Assembly: GCF_000272475.1 (NCBI RefSeq)
Contig: NZ_AKFJ01000015.1
Location: 81,486-145,485 of the forward strand
Length of the DNA stretch: 64,000 nt
From: Novosphingobium sp. Rr 2-17
Lineage (GTDB): Bacteria; Pseudomonadota; Alphaproteobacteria; Sphingomonadales; Sphingomonadaceae
Direction: 5' to 3'
The notes under the pieces were generated by a model. The model had not been told where the DNA came from. It saw only the letters and a list, made by a program, of their open reading frames with translations, and ran no database searches. Shown one piece after another: positions 25,498-34,240 of this stretch. A program made the translations under genes and the position numbers. The stretch's first letter is position 1; each line of letters begins with the position of its first letter.

Positions 25498-26085
25498 CTA
25501 GATCTCAAGGTCGACTTCATAAACCGATCTGACCCAGTCAGGCAGATGCGGTAACGCGAACACTAAACGCCCGTTTGCGAAAGTCAGGCAATGGCTCGAC
25601 GGCTGGTTCAGGCGGGAATTATCGAAAACCATGCCGCGATCCGCTTTAAGGATTGCAGCGCGGATAAACGGCGCACCGCGCACGTAACGAGCGCGGATCT
25701 TGTGTTCGGGGACTATATGCCCGCCTTCCTCGACGCGCGTGCCGACGCGTGCGACCGAGAGGTCTGGCGTATCGACGCCGACATGCATCACGATGACCGT
25801 GAACCCTCGGTCGCGCGCCTGGTCGATGAGTTCAAGCTTGGAAGGGTGCGAGAAGACCGTCTCGGTCACAAAATCTCGACGCCGGGCAAGATAGTCGGTG
25901 CGGCGTGAAGACGCGATCTCGGCCGCTTCGTAAGACGCGGCGGGGGAGGGGGCGCGCAGTTCGTCGCGCTGGATGATGTCGGCGTTGATGAATGGTCCTG
26001 CAAAGCTTGGCGCTACGCGGGTCTCGTAGAGCGTGGACTTGCCGGCCCCGTTCGGTCCGGCAAGCACGATCATCGTGGGCTTCAT
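25498..26085 (-). CDS. Zeta-toxin-family P-loop kinase
   Basis: The protein of 195 residues starts with a Walker A motif, VLAGPNGAGKSTLY (about residues 7-20). FINADIIQRDEL, FVTETVFSHPSK and a TVIVMHVGVDTPDLSVARV strand follow; this order is typical of small zeta-like toxins. Zeta toxins phosphorylate UDP-sugars and block peptidoglycan synthesis in some species; the substrate here is not proven. It follows a ParD-like antitoxin gene with an ATGA overlap. Length is short compared with the epsilon/zeta class. Confidence 0.85.
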   Translation of the reverse strand: MKPTMIVLAGPNGAGKSTLYETRVAPSFAGPFINADIIQRDELRAPSPAASYEAAEIASSRRTDYLARRRDFVTETVFSHPSKLELIDQARDRGFTVIVMHVGVDTPDLSVARVGTRVEEGGHIVPEHKIRARYVRGAPFIRAAILKADRGMVFDNSRLNQPSSHCLTFANGRLVFALPHLPDWVRSVYEVDLEI

Positions 26086-26438
26086 GCCTTGCGTGCGGCC
26101 TTCTCACGCAAGAGGTTACCGGCCTCGTCGAGACCGACACCCAGGCCGAGCTGCCGTCGCCGGGCAAAGAAGGCGTTCTCATCGGGACCGGGCTGTGCCA
26201 GCTTCTCAACAAAGCTGTCGAGCCAGACGTCCTTCTCCTCGTCTGTGAGCTCGGTTGTTTCGATGTCGCCAGCGAGGGCGGCGGTGATGCGTATGTGATC
26301 GAAATTGCCCGATTTTTCGATAGCGCGGCCGATGCGCATCCAATGGGCGATCTGGCCGGCAATCGAGCGGCTCTGCAACTCGGATTCCCGGCGCACGATC
26401 TTCATGATGTCGTCGCCAAGTTTGATGGACTGGGCCAT
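26082..26438 (-). CDS. ParD-like antitoxin
   Basis: The 118-residue protein has an N-terminal segment SIKLGDDIMKIVRRESELQS followed by RSIAGQIAHWMRIGRAIEKS, which is the ParD-like antitoxin (ribbon-helix-helix-type) pattern. The C-terminal half is charged and may wrap the toxin. It overlaps the zeta-like gene by ATGA and comes first, the usual type II order. A palindrome touching its start codon suggests autoregulation. ParD-like plus zeta is not the textbook epsilon/zeta pairing, but this combination does occur in proteobacteria. Confidence 0.85.
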   Translation of the reverse strand: MAQSIKLGDDIMKIVRRESELQSRSIAGQIAHWMRIGRAIEKSGNFDHIRITAALAGDIETTELTDEEKDVWLDSFVEKLAQPGPDENAFFARRRQLGLGVGLDEAGNLLREKAARKA

Positions 26439-26454
26439 AGGTCACCTCTGACCT
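26439..26454 (-). promoter_or_regulatory. Palindromic operator/RBS of the toxin-antitoxin pair
   Basis: AGGTCA and TGACCT are separated by CCTC, directly adjoining the antitoxin ATG and containing its Shine-Dalgarno GAGGTGA. A further partial half-site (CTGTGAGGT) lies just upstream. Binding by the antitoxin would block both transcription and translation; that is inference. Confidence 0.5.
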
Positions 26455-26551
26455 GTGAGGTAGCATTTTGCCACCTTCCTTTCAAGGGCGTCCTTTCGGT
26501 CCTCGCTCGGATGGCCAGACGGATACGCCGTATTTGATGTGGCTGGATCGT

Positions 26552-26634
26552 CCTTTGGCGCCTTTTTGCGCCTTTGGCGCGGCGGCGTGAACGCGAGTGC
26601 TCACCATTCACTCTGCGCGCGCTTCCTTTGGCGC
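26552..26634. repeat. Three copies of a GC/T-rich 10-mer
   Basis: CCTTTGGCGC occurs at 26552, 26571 and 26625, with a degenerate copy (CCTTTTTGCG) at 26561. This lies in the 229 bases between the antitoxin promoter and the 3' end of the next gene, which otherwise show no coding sequence. Confidence 0.6.
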
Positions 26635-26667
26635 AGTCAGCGTGGAGCGATGGCCGCTTTTCCCAGC

Positions 26668-27690
26668 TCACATCGCATAGTTCACGACATAGCCGAGATG
26701 ATCGGACAGCGAGAATCCGCCGCGGGCGGCGCCGAACGGTACGTCCAGGCTGCGGAACGTGAGCGTCGAGGCGGAGCCGGGGCGGTAGTACTGCTTGTCC
26801 TTGGCGCGCGACAGGACGAGCGACAGGTCGCGGGTGCGGTTCTGCGTCAGCGTCGCGGCCTGCATGGTGGCCTCTCGAGATCCTGGCAGAAACCCGCCGG
26901 TGCCATTGGCCGTCGCGATGCGCTGGGCGTCATGGCCGACGTTGAAGTCGCCCGCGAAGATCAAGTCCGACCGGGGTGAAACATTGGTATCGAGGAAACG
27001 GCGCGCTTGAGCGATTTGCAGGCGGTAGGCCGCGTCCGCACGGCTGACTGCGACTCCCGATGCCGCGCGCGAATTGAGGTGCGTATCGGCGATCGCGATC
27101 GGCTGGGAATGGCCGGGCACCTGGACCCAGGCGACCAGCACGCCCTTGGCGGCCAGGCAATCGTACCCGGCGCACATGTCTTGTGGGAAGGCCATCTTGC
27201 GAGAAGCGACGATCGGATAATCGGACATGATGACCAGGCCGCTGTCCACAAACTTGCCTTCGGTCTCGCCCTTCAGCCAGGACGACTGCGCCTTGTAGCG
27301 ATCGTAGGCCGGAACCGTGCTGGCATCGATCGGAACGGAACCGGCCTGCGCGCCGGTCGGGCCGTAAGCGACGTAGCGATAGCCCGCCCGTTCTGCGATC
27401 GCTTTGGCCTGCGGAATGAAGGCTTCCTGCAGCGCGACGATATGCGGCTGCAACCCGCGTTGGCGTAAGTTGAGCAGATTGTCGCCGATTTGCGCCAGGG
27501 CTGCCGGCCTTCCGGTCACGACCGGGAAGGGCAGCCCTTCCACGTTGTAGGTCATCACCGACAAGTCCGTGCGATCGACCACGCCTGGGCTGGGCGCGGC
27601 GAGGGGAACAGCAGCGGGAAGGGGGCGAGCGACGATGCCGGCAGCGAGAGCGGCCATGGCGGCGAATACGACGACACGTGATTTGTACAC
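26668..27690 (-). CDS. Exported endonuclease/exonuclease/phosphatase-fold enzyme (sphingomyelinase-like)
   Basis: The protein is 340 residues from the GTG at 27690, which gives a signal peptide (YKSRVVVFAAMAALAAG). The fold's motifs appear in order: LSVMTYNVEGLPF, VALQEAFIPQ (metal-binding Glu), IADTHLNSRA, IFAGDFNVGHD and LSDHLGYVV (catalytic His). This set, with export, is shared by bacterial neutral sphingomyelinase and other phosphodiesterases. The substrate cannot be read from sequence. It is divergent from the sigma factor gene downstream. Confidence 0.83.
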   Translation of the reverse strand: MYKSRVVVFAAMAALAAGIVARPLPAAVPLAAPSPGVVDRTDLSVMTYNVEGLPFPVVTGRPAALAQIGDNLLNLRQRGLQPHIVALQEAFIPQAKAIAERAGYRYVAYGPTGAQAGSVPIDASTVPAYDRYKAQSSWLKGETEGKFVDSGLVIMSDYPIVASRKMAFPQDMCAGYDCLAAKGVLVAWVQVPGHSQPIAIADTHLNSRAASGVAVSRADAAYRLQIAQARRFLDTNVSPRSDLIFAGDFNVGHDAQRIATANGTGGFLPGSREATMQAATLTQNRTRDLSLVLSRAKDKQYYRPGSASTLTFRSLDVPFGAARGGFSLSDHLGYVVNYAM

Positions 27691-27715
27691 GCGGGTTACT
27701 CCGTTTGTGACTGCC

Positions 27716-27792
27716 CCTAAGACGCCGCAGCTTTGTATTCTCCGCATCGTTATTTGCGAAGTGCGGGTTTCCCGCAAGGGCGGCGTCTTAGG
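27716..27792. repeat. 13-base inverted repeat in a divergent intergenic region
   Basis: CCTAAGACGCCGC (27716-27728) is repeated exactly in inverted form at 27780-27792, with 51 bases between that include a smaller TTGCG/CGCAA pair. The 334 bases between the phosphodiesterase and sigma factor genes (27691-28024) hold no other convincing gene. The structure may be a small mobile repeat or a regulatory element. Confidence 0.75.
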
Positions 27793-28024
27793 AGTGTCCC
27801 GGCGATCGTGCCGGCAACAGGGCTTTGAGATATGCGGTTATCCGGACTTATCGAGATTGCCCATCTACTGGCTTCAACGCTCCGTTCAGGTCGCGATCAC
27901 ATCGACCTGCGGCTCGCCACTCTCATGAGGTCTTGAGGCCGCCATGCTTGCCGCCGCTGGAAGATCCTTCAAACATCTGCTTTACGTCACGGATGAGCAT
28001 ATGGTTGCACACAGAGGACGGGCA

Positions 28025-28612
28025 ATGACGTCGCTTGGGCAGGAAGTGCCCGCAGACGGCGGCCTAAGGCAGCTTTGCCTGGCGATGCGTGGCGAATTGC
28101 GGCGCTTTCTGGTGGCGCGGCGCGTCAGCGAGGCCGATGCCGACGATTTGCTGCAGGATTTGTTCCTGCGCCTGGAAACCACCGTGACCGGGCCGGTTCG
28201 CGCGCCGCGTGCTTATCTGTATCAGATGGCGAACAACATGGCGCACACCCGGCGCCGCACCGAAACCCGGCGCCAGGCGCGCGATGCGGTATGGACCGAA
28301 CCTGCCGTTGGCGATGACCAGATCGACAGCGCGCCCAGCCCCGAAACCGCCGTGGTCGCTCGCGATCTGCTGGCGCGCGTCGAGCGCGGCCTGGCTGAAC
28401 TGCCCGAACGCACTGCCCATATCTTCCGCCAGTATCGTATCGAGCGGACATCCCAGAAGGGCATTGCCGCCGAGTTGGGGATCAGCGTCAGCGCCGTCGA
28501 AAAGCATTTGCAGCGGGCCTATCGCGTGGTGCTCGACTTGCGCGACCGGCTTGGTGATCCAACCAACGAAGTATCTGGCGAGAAGGGAGGGTTCGATGAT
28601 GCATCCCGTTGA
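28025..28612 (+). CDS. FecI-type ECF sigma factor
   Basis: The 195-residue protein has sigma region 2 (VSEADADDLLQDLFLRLE, then PRAYLYQMANNMAHTRRR) and region 4 (LPERTAHIFRQYRIE and KGIAAELGISVSAVEKHLQRA). It should direct transcription of the adjacent receptor in response to substrate binding. I choose the ATG at 28025; an in-frame ATG at 28001 would add eight residues. Its end overlaps the FecR start. Confidence 0.93.
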   Translation: MTSLGQEVPADGGLRQLCLAMRGELRRFLVARRVSEADADDLLQDLFLRLETTVTGPVRAPRAYLYQMANNMAHTRRRTETRRQARDAVWTEPAVGDDQIDSAPSPETAVVARDLLARVERGLAELPERTAHIFRQYRIERTSQKGIAAELGISVSAVEKHLQRAYRVVLDLRDRLGDPTNEVSGEKGGFDDASR

Positions 28613-29552
28613 CTCCTCCTTGCGCGACCAAGCGACGGCCTGGCACTTGCGGTTGCCGGAAGGCACCGAGGCGGACTGGATCGAGTTCACCGAATGGCTG
28701 GAGGCAGATGGCCGCAACAATGCGGCGTACGAGGCCGTTTGCGACGCTGACTTGGCGCTGGAACCAGCCGTGCAGCTCGCACGCCGGGGGCCCGCCGTCG
28801 AACCGTTTCGTTCCGTGTTCCCGGACGTGCCATCGACCGCGCGTCGGCCGCGTCTGCGCTGGAAGTGGCCCGCCATGGCAGCGTCGGTCGCGCTGGTCGC
28901 TGGCGGTAGCTGGATCACTTTGGGCGGCGCCGACCAGGAATACACGGTATCGACCGCGCCGGGCCAGGGGCGCACGATTGCGCTTGCCGATGGCAGCAGC
29001 GTGGTCCTCAACGGCGGGACGCAGATCGTTCTGAACAAGGCAGACCCCCGGTCGGCCGAGATCAAGACGGGCGAAGCGCAGTTCTCTATCGTCCACGACG
29101 CGCAGCGCCCGTTTGCGGTAACTGTGGATAACCAGCGCATCGTCGATCTGGGCACCGTGTTCAACGTTCGCGCGGACGGGCGTGGTCTGCAAGTGGGGGT
29201 GGCGCAAGGATCGATCAGGTTCGAGGACGGCGTCACGCGGCTGCGCTTGAACGCGGGCGATACGCTGGAGGCCAATGGCACCCAGATCGTCCAAGGCAGC
29301 AAGCCCGCCGCCGATGTCGGAAGCTGGGCCAAAGGCCACCTAGTATACCGGGACCGCCCGATCATGGAAGTTGCGGCGGACATTACCCGGGCGAAGGGGA
29401 TTGCCATCGAACTGGAGCCGGAAGTATCGCAGCGCAGCTTCACGGGGGTGATAGACCTGGATGGAGACCGGAACGATCTGCGCAAGCGGCTCGAGCTGCT
29501 TTTGCATGTTAAGGTAACTGAAACTGCCGATGGTTGGTCAATTATGGGGTAA
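28596..29552 (+). CDS. FecR-family anti-sigma factor
   Basis: The product of 318 residues has an N-terminal anti-sigma domain (DUF4880 type, WIEFTEWLEADGRNNAAYEAV), a single membrane helix near 85-105 (MAASVALVAGGSWITL) and a periplasmic FecR domain (IALADGSSVVLNGGTQIVL, DLGTVFNVRADG). It should relay the signal from the TonB-dependent receptor to the sigma factor. Two consecutive ATGs lie inside the sigma gene end. Its 3' end overlaps the receptor gene by 23 bases. Confidence 0.92.
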   Translation: MMHPVDSSLRDQATAWHLRLPEGTEADWIEFTEWLEADGRNNAAYEAVCDADLALEPAVQLARRGPAVEPFRSVFPDVPSTARRPRLRWKWPAMAASVALVAGGSWITLGGADQEYTVSTAPGQGRTIALADGSSVVLNGGTQIVLNKADPRSAEIKTGEAQFSIVHDAQRPFAVTVDNQRIVDLGTVFNVRADGRGLQVGVAQGSIRFEDGVTRLRLNAGDTLEANGTQIVQGSKPAADVGSWAKGHLVYRDRPIMEVAADITRAKGIAIELEPEVSQRSFTGVIDLDGDRNDLRKRLELLLHVKVTETADGWSIMG

Positions 29553-31923
29553 GGTCTCACTCGGCAGCCTGATCGCGGCGACGGCATGCAGTTTTTGTTC
29601 GGTTCCTAGCTATGCGGCGCCCGTCCAGGCTTTTTCGGTGCCTGCGGGCGCGCTTTCAGATGCGCTGCTGGTCTTGTCCCAACAAGCGGGAATTTCGATC
29701 GCGGTCGACCCCCATCTTGAGAAGTTGCGTACGCGCGGTCTTTCGGGACGCTACGAAGTTTCAGAAGCGCTCAGGCAATTGCTCGCCGGATCGGGGTACG
29801 ACTTTACGTTCGTGGGTGCGCGCACCGTGCGCGTTACCAAGCGTGCTGCGCCGCCGCCGGTGGTGGTGGCACGCCCGTTGCCCGTGCCCGTCAAAGTGCC
29901 GCAACCGACCCTTGCCCCAGATGTGTCCGGTCCTGACATCTACGTTACCGCGACCAAGCAGCGGCGCGGTCTTCAGGATTATCCGGCCAGCATCGCCGTG
30001 GTGGAGCCGGACCGCAGCGAGATGGCGCGCGCGGGCGGCGACGGCACGAACTATATCCTGGGTAAATTGCTCGATCTGGCAGCGACGAACCTGGGGCCGG
30101 GGCGCAACAAGATCTTCATTCGCGGTCTTGCCGACAGCAGCTTCAACGGCACGAGCCAGGCGACGATCAGCCAATATCTGGGCGATATGCGCCTGATCTA
30201 CGGCGCGCCCGATCCGGACCTTGCCTTGCACGACATCCAGCGGGTGGAAGTGCTGGAGGGGCCGCAAGGCACGCTTTATGGCGCCGGAACGCTGGGTGGC
30301 ATCATTCGCCTGGTGCCGACGCCCCCCGATCTCGGCAAGACCACGGTGGACGCAGCCGCGGGGCTGCGCTTGACCCAGGACGGCGATCCGGGCTGGGACG
30401 GGGCCGTGACGGTGAACGTCCCACTCGTCACCGATCGCCTGGCGGTGCGGGCGGTCGGCTACCGTACCGTCGAAGGCGGCTACATCGACGATGCCGAGCG
30501 CAAGCTGAGCGACGTCAATCGCAATATCATCGAGGGCGTGCGCGTGGCTGCGCGATGGCAGCCCGATCCAGCCTGGACGATCGACCTCAACCTCGTGGGC
30601 CAGAACCTCCATTCGCGCGATGGGCAATATACGCTGAAGGGCGAGGCTGACCTCACGCGATCATCCGCCATCGCCCAGCCGTTCGAAAATTATTACCGGT
30701 TGGCCGGCGTCACTATCTCGCGCGACTGGGGAGACATCAAATTGGTGTCGTCCACGGCTTATTCGCATCAGGCGATCGACACAGTGTTCGACGCCACGAC
30801 CGCGACCAGCGGCGGCGTGCGAGAATACCAGGAAGACATCCGGGTTCAATTGTTGTCACACGAGACGCGCCTGAGCGGCCAATGGGGCGGCACGGGTACA
30901 TGGCTGATAGGCGTGGGCATTCTGGACAACAATGATCGTGCCGTCCGCAGTCTGGGCGCGCCGGGCGCATTGGCAACCTTGTCGAACGTTGCCAACGACA
31001 CGTTGGATGCAGCCGTCTTCGGAGAAGCCGGCGTCCCGGTCTTGCGCAACCTTGAACTGCATGTGGGCGGGCGGCTGAGTTACGTCTACCAGAGCAGCGA
31101 GTTCGTGGGCCATGAAAGCGGCGACGAATTCGAGCCGGTACGCCATCAGACGCGCGTCTTGCCGTCGGCGGCGCTGTCATGGCGTCCTGGTTCTGGATGG
31201 CTCGTCTACGCGCGCTACCAGGAGGGCTACAGACCCGGCGGACTTCAAGTAACCGGATCCGCGTCGAAACCCACTGTCGATCGCTTCGTCTCAGACCGCA
31301 TCCAGACGTTTGAGATAGGCGCGCGGTTTGGCACCGATAAAGGCTCGCGCCTGTCGGGAAGCATTGCAGCCTCATCGGCTGGGTGGCACAATATCCAGGC
31401 CGATCTCGTGGGCAGCGACGGATTGCCCTATGTCGCCAACATCGGCTCTGGCCGGGTCCGCAACCTTTCGGCGTCCTTCACATGGCGCCCGATCGAGGGT
31501 CTTTCGCTGGAGGCAGCCGGTTTCATCAATGCCAGCGGCCTCACGCATCCCGCAGCCGGTTTCGACGATGCCAGCGATCGCGACTTGCCCAGCATCGCCG
31601 ACAATGGCTGGCGCACGGCGGCTACGTACACCACGCCCGTGGGCAATGCCGAACTGACGATCGACACCGCCCTGCGATACGTGGGCCATTCCAAGCTGGC
31701 CATCAGCAGCCCGTTCGCGCTTTCGCAAGGGCGCTATTACAATCTCTCGACGGGGGCACGGCTGGGCTTTGGCCGGTGGGGCTTGTCACTCGACCTCGAC
31801 AACGCGCTGAACGACCGAGGCAATACGTTCGCCTACGGCAATCCATTCACGGTCACCCAGGGTATGCAGCAAACACCGATGCGACCGCGCTCGCTCAGAA
31901 TTGGAATTGACGCGCAATTTTGA
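29530..31923 (+). CDS. FecA-type TonB-dependent receptor with STN domain
   Basis: The protein of 797 residues is an outer-membrane transducer. A signal peptide ends near PSYAAPVQ. An STN signalling domain covers about residues 33-103 (FSVPAGALSDALLVLSQQAG), followed by a Pro-rich linker and a plug with IYVTATKQRRGLQDYPAS and RVEVLEGPQGTLYGAGTLGG. The beta-barrel is closed by SLRIGIDAQF with a terminal Phe. The STN domain and gene order show surface signalling through FecR to the sigma factor. The ligand (siderophore, haem or glycan) is not visible. Confidence 0.94.
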   Translation: MVGQLWGKVSLGSLIAATACSFCSVPSYAAPVQAFSVPAGALSDALLVLSQQAGISIAVDPHLEKLRTRGLSGRYEVSEALRQLLAGSGYDFTFVGARTVRVTKRAAPPPVVVARPLPVPVKVPQPTLAPDVSGPDIYVTATKQRRGLQDYPASIAVVEPDRSEMARAGGDGTNYILGKLLDLAATNLGPGRNKIFIRGLADSSFNGTSQATISQYLGDMRLIYGAPDPDLALHDIQRVEVLEGPQGTLYGAGTLGGIIRLVPTPPDLGKTTVDAAAGLRLTQDGDPGWDGAVTVNVPLVTDRLAVRAVGYRTVEGGYIDDAERKLSDVNRNIIEGVRVAARWQPDPAWTIDLNLVGQNLHSRDGQYTLKGEADLTRSSAIAQPFENYYRLAGVTISRDWGDIKLVSSTAYSHQAIDTVFDATTATSGGVREYQEDIRVQLLSHETRLSGQWGGTGTWLIGVGILDNNDRAVRSLGAPGALATLSNVANDTLDAAVFGEAGVPVLRNLELHVGGRLSYVYQSSEFVGHESGDEFEPVRHQTRVLPSAALSWRPGSGWLVYARYQEGYRPGGLQVTGSASKPTVDRFVSDRIQTFEIGARFGTDKGSRLSGSIAASSAGWHNIQADLVGSDGLPYVANIGSGRVRNLSASFTWRPIEGLSLEAAGFINASGLTHPAAGFDDASDRDLPSIADNGWRTAATYTTPVGNAELTIDTALRYVGHSKLAISSPFALSQGRYYNLSTGARLGFGRWGLSLDLDNALNDRGNTFAYGNPFTVTQGMQQTPMRPRSLRIGIDAQF

Positions 31924-32025
31924 TGCCGTCCGGCTTCATCTGGGGGGGCGGCGATATTGATCAAAACGCCCCGCCGTACGGGCAACCGCAGATGGATTCC
32001 TCCATCTCGGATCGTCGGCATGGGA

Positions 32026-34191
32026 TCAGACGAACGAATAAGGATCGACGTCGATCGCCACCCGCACCCCCTTGGGCATCGGCAGCGGATCGAGCCAGGC
32101 GCGCAGCGTCTTTTGCAATTCGGCGGAGCGCTTGGCGTTGATCAGCAGGCGGAACCGGTGCCGCCCGCGCAGCAGTGCCATGGGCGCAGGCGCGGGGCCT
32201 AACACCAGCATGTCGGAAAAGTTGGGCGCGGTGCCGCCGATCAGCCGTGCCGCCGCCAGCGCTTCGGCCTGGTCTTCGGAACTGACGATGATCGCGGCCC
32301 AGCGCCCGAACGGCGGGGCGCCGGCATCGCGGCGGGCCTGGGTTTCGGCGGCGTAGAAGGCATCGCGGTCGCCATTGGCCAGCGCGGCGATCACCGAGGC
32401 TTCGGGGTGGCGGGTCTGGATCAGCACTTCGCCCGGCTTTTGCCCCCGCCCGGCGCGCCCGGCGACCTGGGCGATTTGTTGATAGGTCCGCTCGCCCGCG
32501 CGCAAGTCTCCGCCTTCCAGGCCCAAGTCGGCATCGACCACGCCCACCAGAGTCAATTCGGGGAAGTGATAGCCCTTGGTGACCAATTGGGTGCCGATGA
32601 TGATGTCCACCGCGCCCGCCTCGGTCATCGCCACGAAATCGCTCACGGCGCCGGGGTTGTTCATCGTGTCCGAAGTGACGAGCGCGGTGCGTGCCTCTGG
32701 CAACAGTTCGGCCACTTCGTCGGCAATGCGCTCCACGCCTGGGCCGCAAGCGACCAGGCAATCGGCGGTGCCGCATTCCGGGCAGTTATCAGGCACCGAG
32801 GCTTCGTGACCGCAGTGGTGGCAGGCCAGCCGTTTGCTGAAACGGTGCTCGACCAGCCAGGCGGTGCAGTTGGGGCACTGGAAGCGATAGCCGCAATGGC
32901 GGCACAGCGTCAGCGGGGCATAGCCGCGCCGGTTGAGGAACAGCAGCGATTGCTCGCCGCGCGCGATGCGCTCCTTCATGCCTTCGACCAGTCGGGGCGC
33001 CAGCCAGCGACCGCGCTCGGGCACTTCCACCCGCAGATCGACAATCTGGATGTCCGGCATCCGCGCCCCGCCGAAACGGTCGGCCAGTTCGATCCTTTGG
33101 TAAACGCCCGCTTCGGCCAGTTGCATCGATTCGAGGGCAGGGGTGGCGCTGGCGAGCACGATCGGCACGTTTTCCAGCTTGGCGCGCAGTACCGCCACGT
33201 CGCGGGCGTTGTAGCGCACCCCGTCGTCCTGCTTGAACGAGACTTCGTGCGCCTCGTCCACCACGATCAGACCAAGCCGGGCATAAGGCAGGAACAGCGC
33301 CGAGCGCGCGCCGACCACCACTTGCGCATCGCCATGGACGATCGCACGCCACGCCCGCCGCCGCTCGCTGGACTTGAGCGAGGAGTGCCACAGCACCGGC
33401 GGCACTCCGAAGCGCTGCTCGAAGCGGCGCAGGAAGTTCTGGGTCAGCGCGATTTCGGGCAAAAGCACCAGCACTTGCCGGCCCAGTCGCAGCGCTTCGG
33501 CGACGGCTTCGAAGTAGCATTCGGTCTTGCCCGAGCCGGTCACGCCGTCGAGCAGGAACGGGGCGAACCCGTGATCGCGCACGGCAGCGACGAAGGTGTC
33601 CGCCGCGCCTTGCTGGTCCTCGCTCAGTCTCGGCTCGGCGAAGTCGGGCTGGGCGGCGGGGTAGGGGCGGTCGAGATCGACCACGATCGCCTCCAGCAGC
33701 CCGGCGCCTACCATGCCGCGCAAGACGCCTTCGGACACGCTGGCCAGTTCCGCCAGCTCGCGGATCGAGGCTTGCTCGCCTTGCAACGCATCCAGTGCGG
33801 CGGCGCGTTGCGGGGTCAGCCGGGCGGGCTCCACGCCGGTCAGCCGGTACTCGGTGGTGGTGCCGCCTCCGCGCAAGGCGGCCATACTGCCCAGCGCCAT
33901 GCGGGCGACGGCGTTCATCGGGGCGCAGTAGTATTCGGCGGTCCATTCGATCAGCCGCCGCAGCTTTTCGGGCAGCGGAGGAACCGGCATCACTTCGAGC
34001 AACGCGCGCAGCTTTGCTTCCGGCACTTCGGGCGCGCTCAGGCGTTGCGCTTCCCAGACGATACCCAGGACCTGACGCGGACCCAACGGGGCGATGACGA
34101 CCGATCCATACTCGATGGTCATTCCGTCGGGCACGCGGTAGTCGAGGACGCCCAGTGCGGCGTTGAAGACGAGGAGTCGGACACGTTGCAT
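32026..34191 (-). CDS. priA: Primosomal protein N' (replication restart helicase PriA)
   Basis: The 721-residue helicase restarts stalled replication forks. The N-terminal DNA-binding domain is followed by a superfamily 2 core with Walker A GVTGSGKTE, the DEAH-type VVDEAHE, and GRAGRG. Two zinc clusters are present: LCRHCGYRFQCPNC and ACHHCGHEASVPDNCPECG. The start is ATG 34191 (MQRVRLLVFNAALGVLDY) with an alternative at 34203. It converges on the receptor gene. The 102 bases between hold a 7-base hairpin (AGATGGA / TCCATCT) at about 31990-32007. Confidence 0.96.
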   Translation of the reverse strand: MQRVRLLVFNAALGVLDYRVPDGMTIEYGSVVIAPLGPRQVLGIVWEAQRLSAPEVPEAKLRALLEVMPVPPLPEKLRRLIEWTAEYYCAPMNAVARMALGSMAALRGGGTTTEYRLTGVEPARLTPQRAAALDALQGEQASIRELAELASVSEGVLRGMVGAGLLEAIVVDLDRPYPAAQPDFAEPRLSEDQQGAADTFVAAVRDHGFAPFLLDGVTGSGKTECYFEAVAEALRLGRQVLVLLPEIALTQNFLRRFEQRFGVPPVLWHSSLKSSERRRAWRAIVHGDAQVVVGARSALFLPYARLGLIVVDEAHEVSFKQDDGVRYNARDVAVLRAKLENVPIVLASATPALESMQLAEAGVYQRIELADRFGGARMPDIQIVDLRVEVPERGRWLAPRLVEGMKERIARGEQSLLFLNRRGYAPLTLCRHCGYRFQCPNCTAWLVEHRFSKRLACHHCGHEASVPDNCPECGTADCLVACGPGVERIADEVAELLPEARTALVTSDTMNNPGAVSDFVAMTEAGAVDIIIGTQLVTKGYHFPELTLVGVVDADLGLEGGDLRAGERTYQQIAQVAGRAGRGQKPGEVLIQTRHPEASVIAALANGDRDAFYAAETQARRDAGAPPFGRWAAIIVSSEDQAEALAAARLIGGTAPNFSDMLVLGPAPAPMALLRGRHRFRLLINAKRSAELQKTLRAWLDPLPMPKGVRVAIDVDPYSFV

Positions 34192-34240
34192 GTAAGGCCG
34201 CATATAGGCACTGGGGGATAGTGTAGTGAAGGACGTGATT

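Noticed and set aside
32407..34221. Long plus-strand open frame opposite priA
   Set aside because: It is antisense to a clearly conserved PriA with zinc and helicase motifs; its translation is His/Gln/Arg/Gly-rich without domain pattern, as expected for a high-GC shadow frame.
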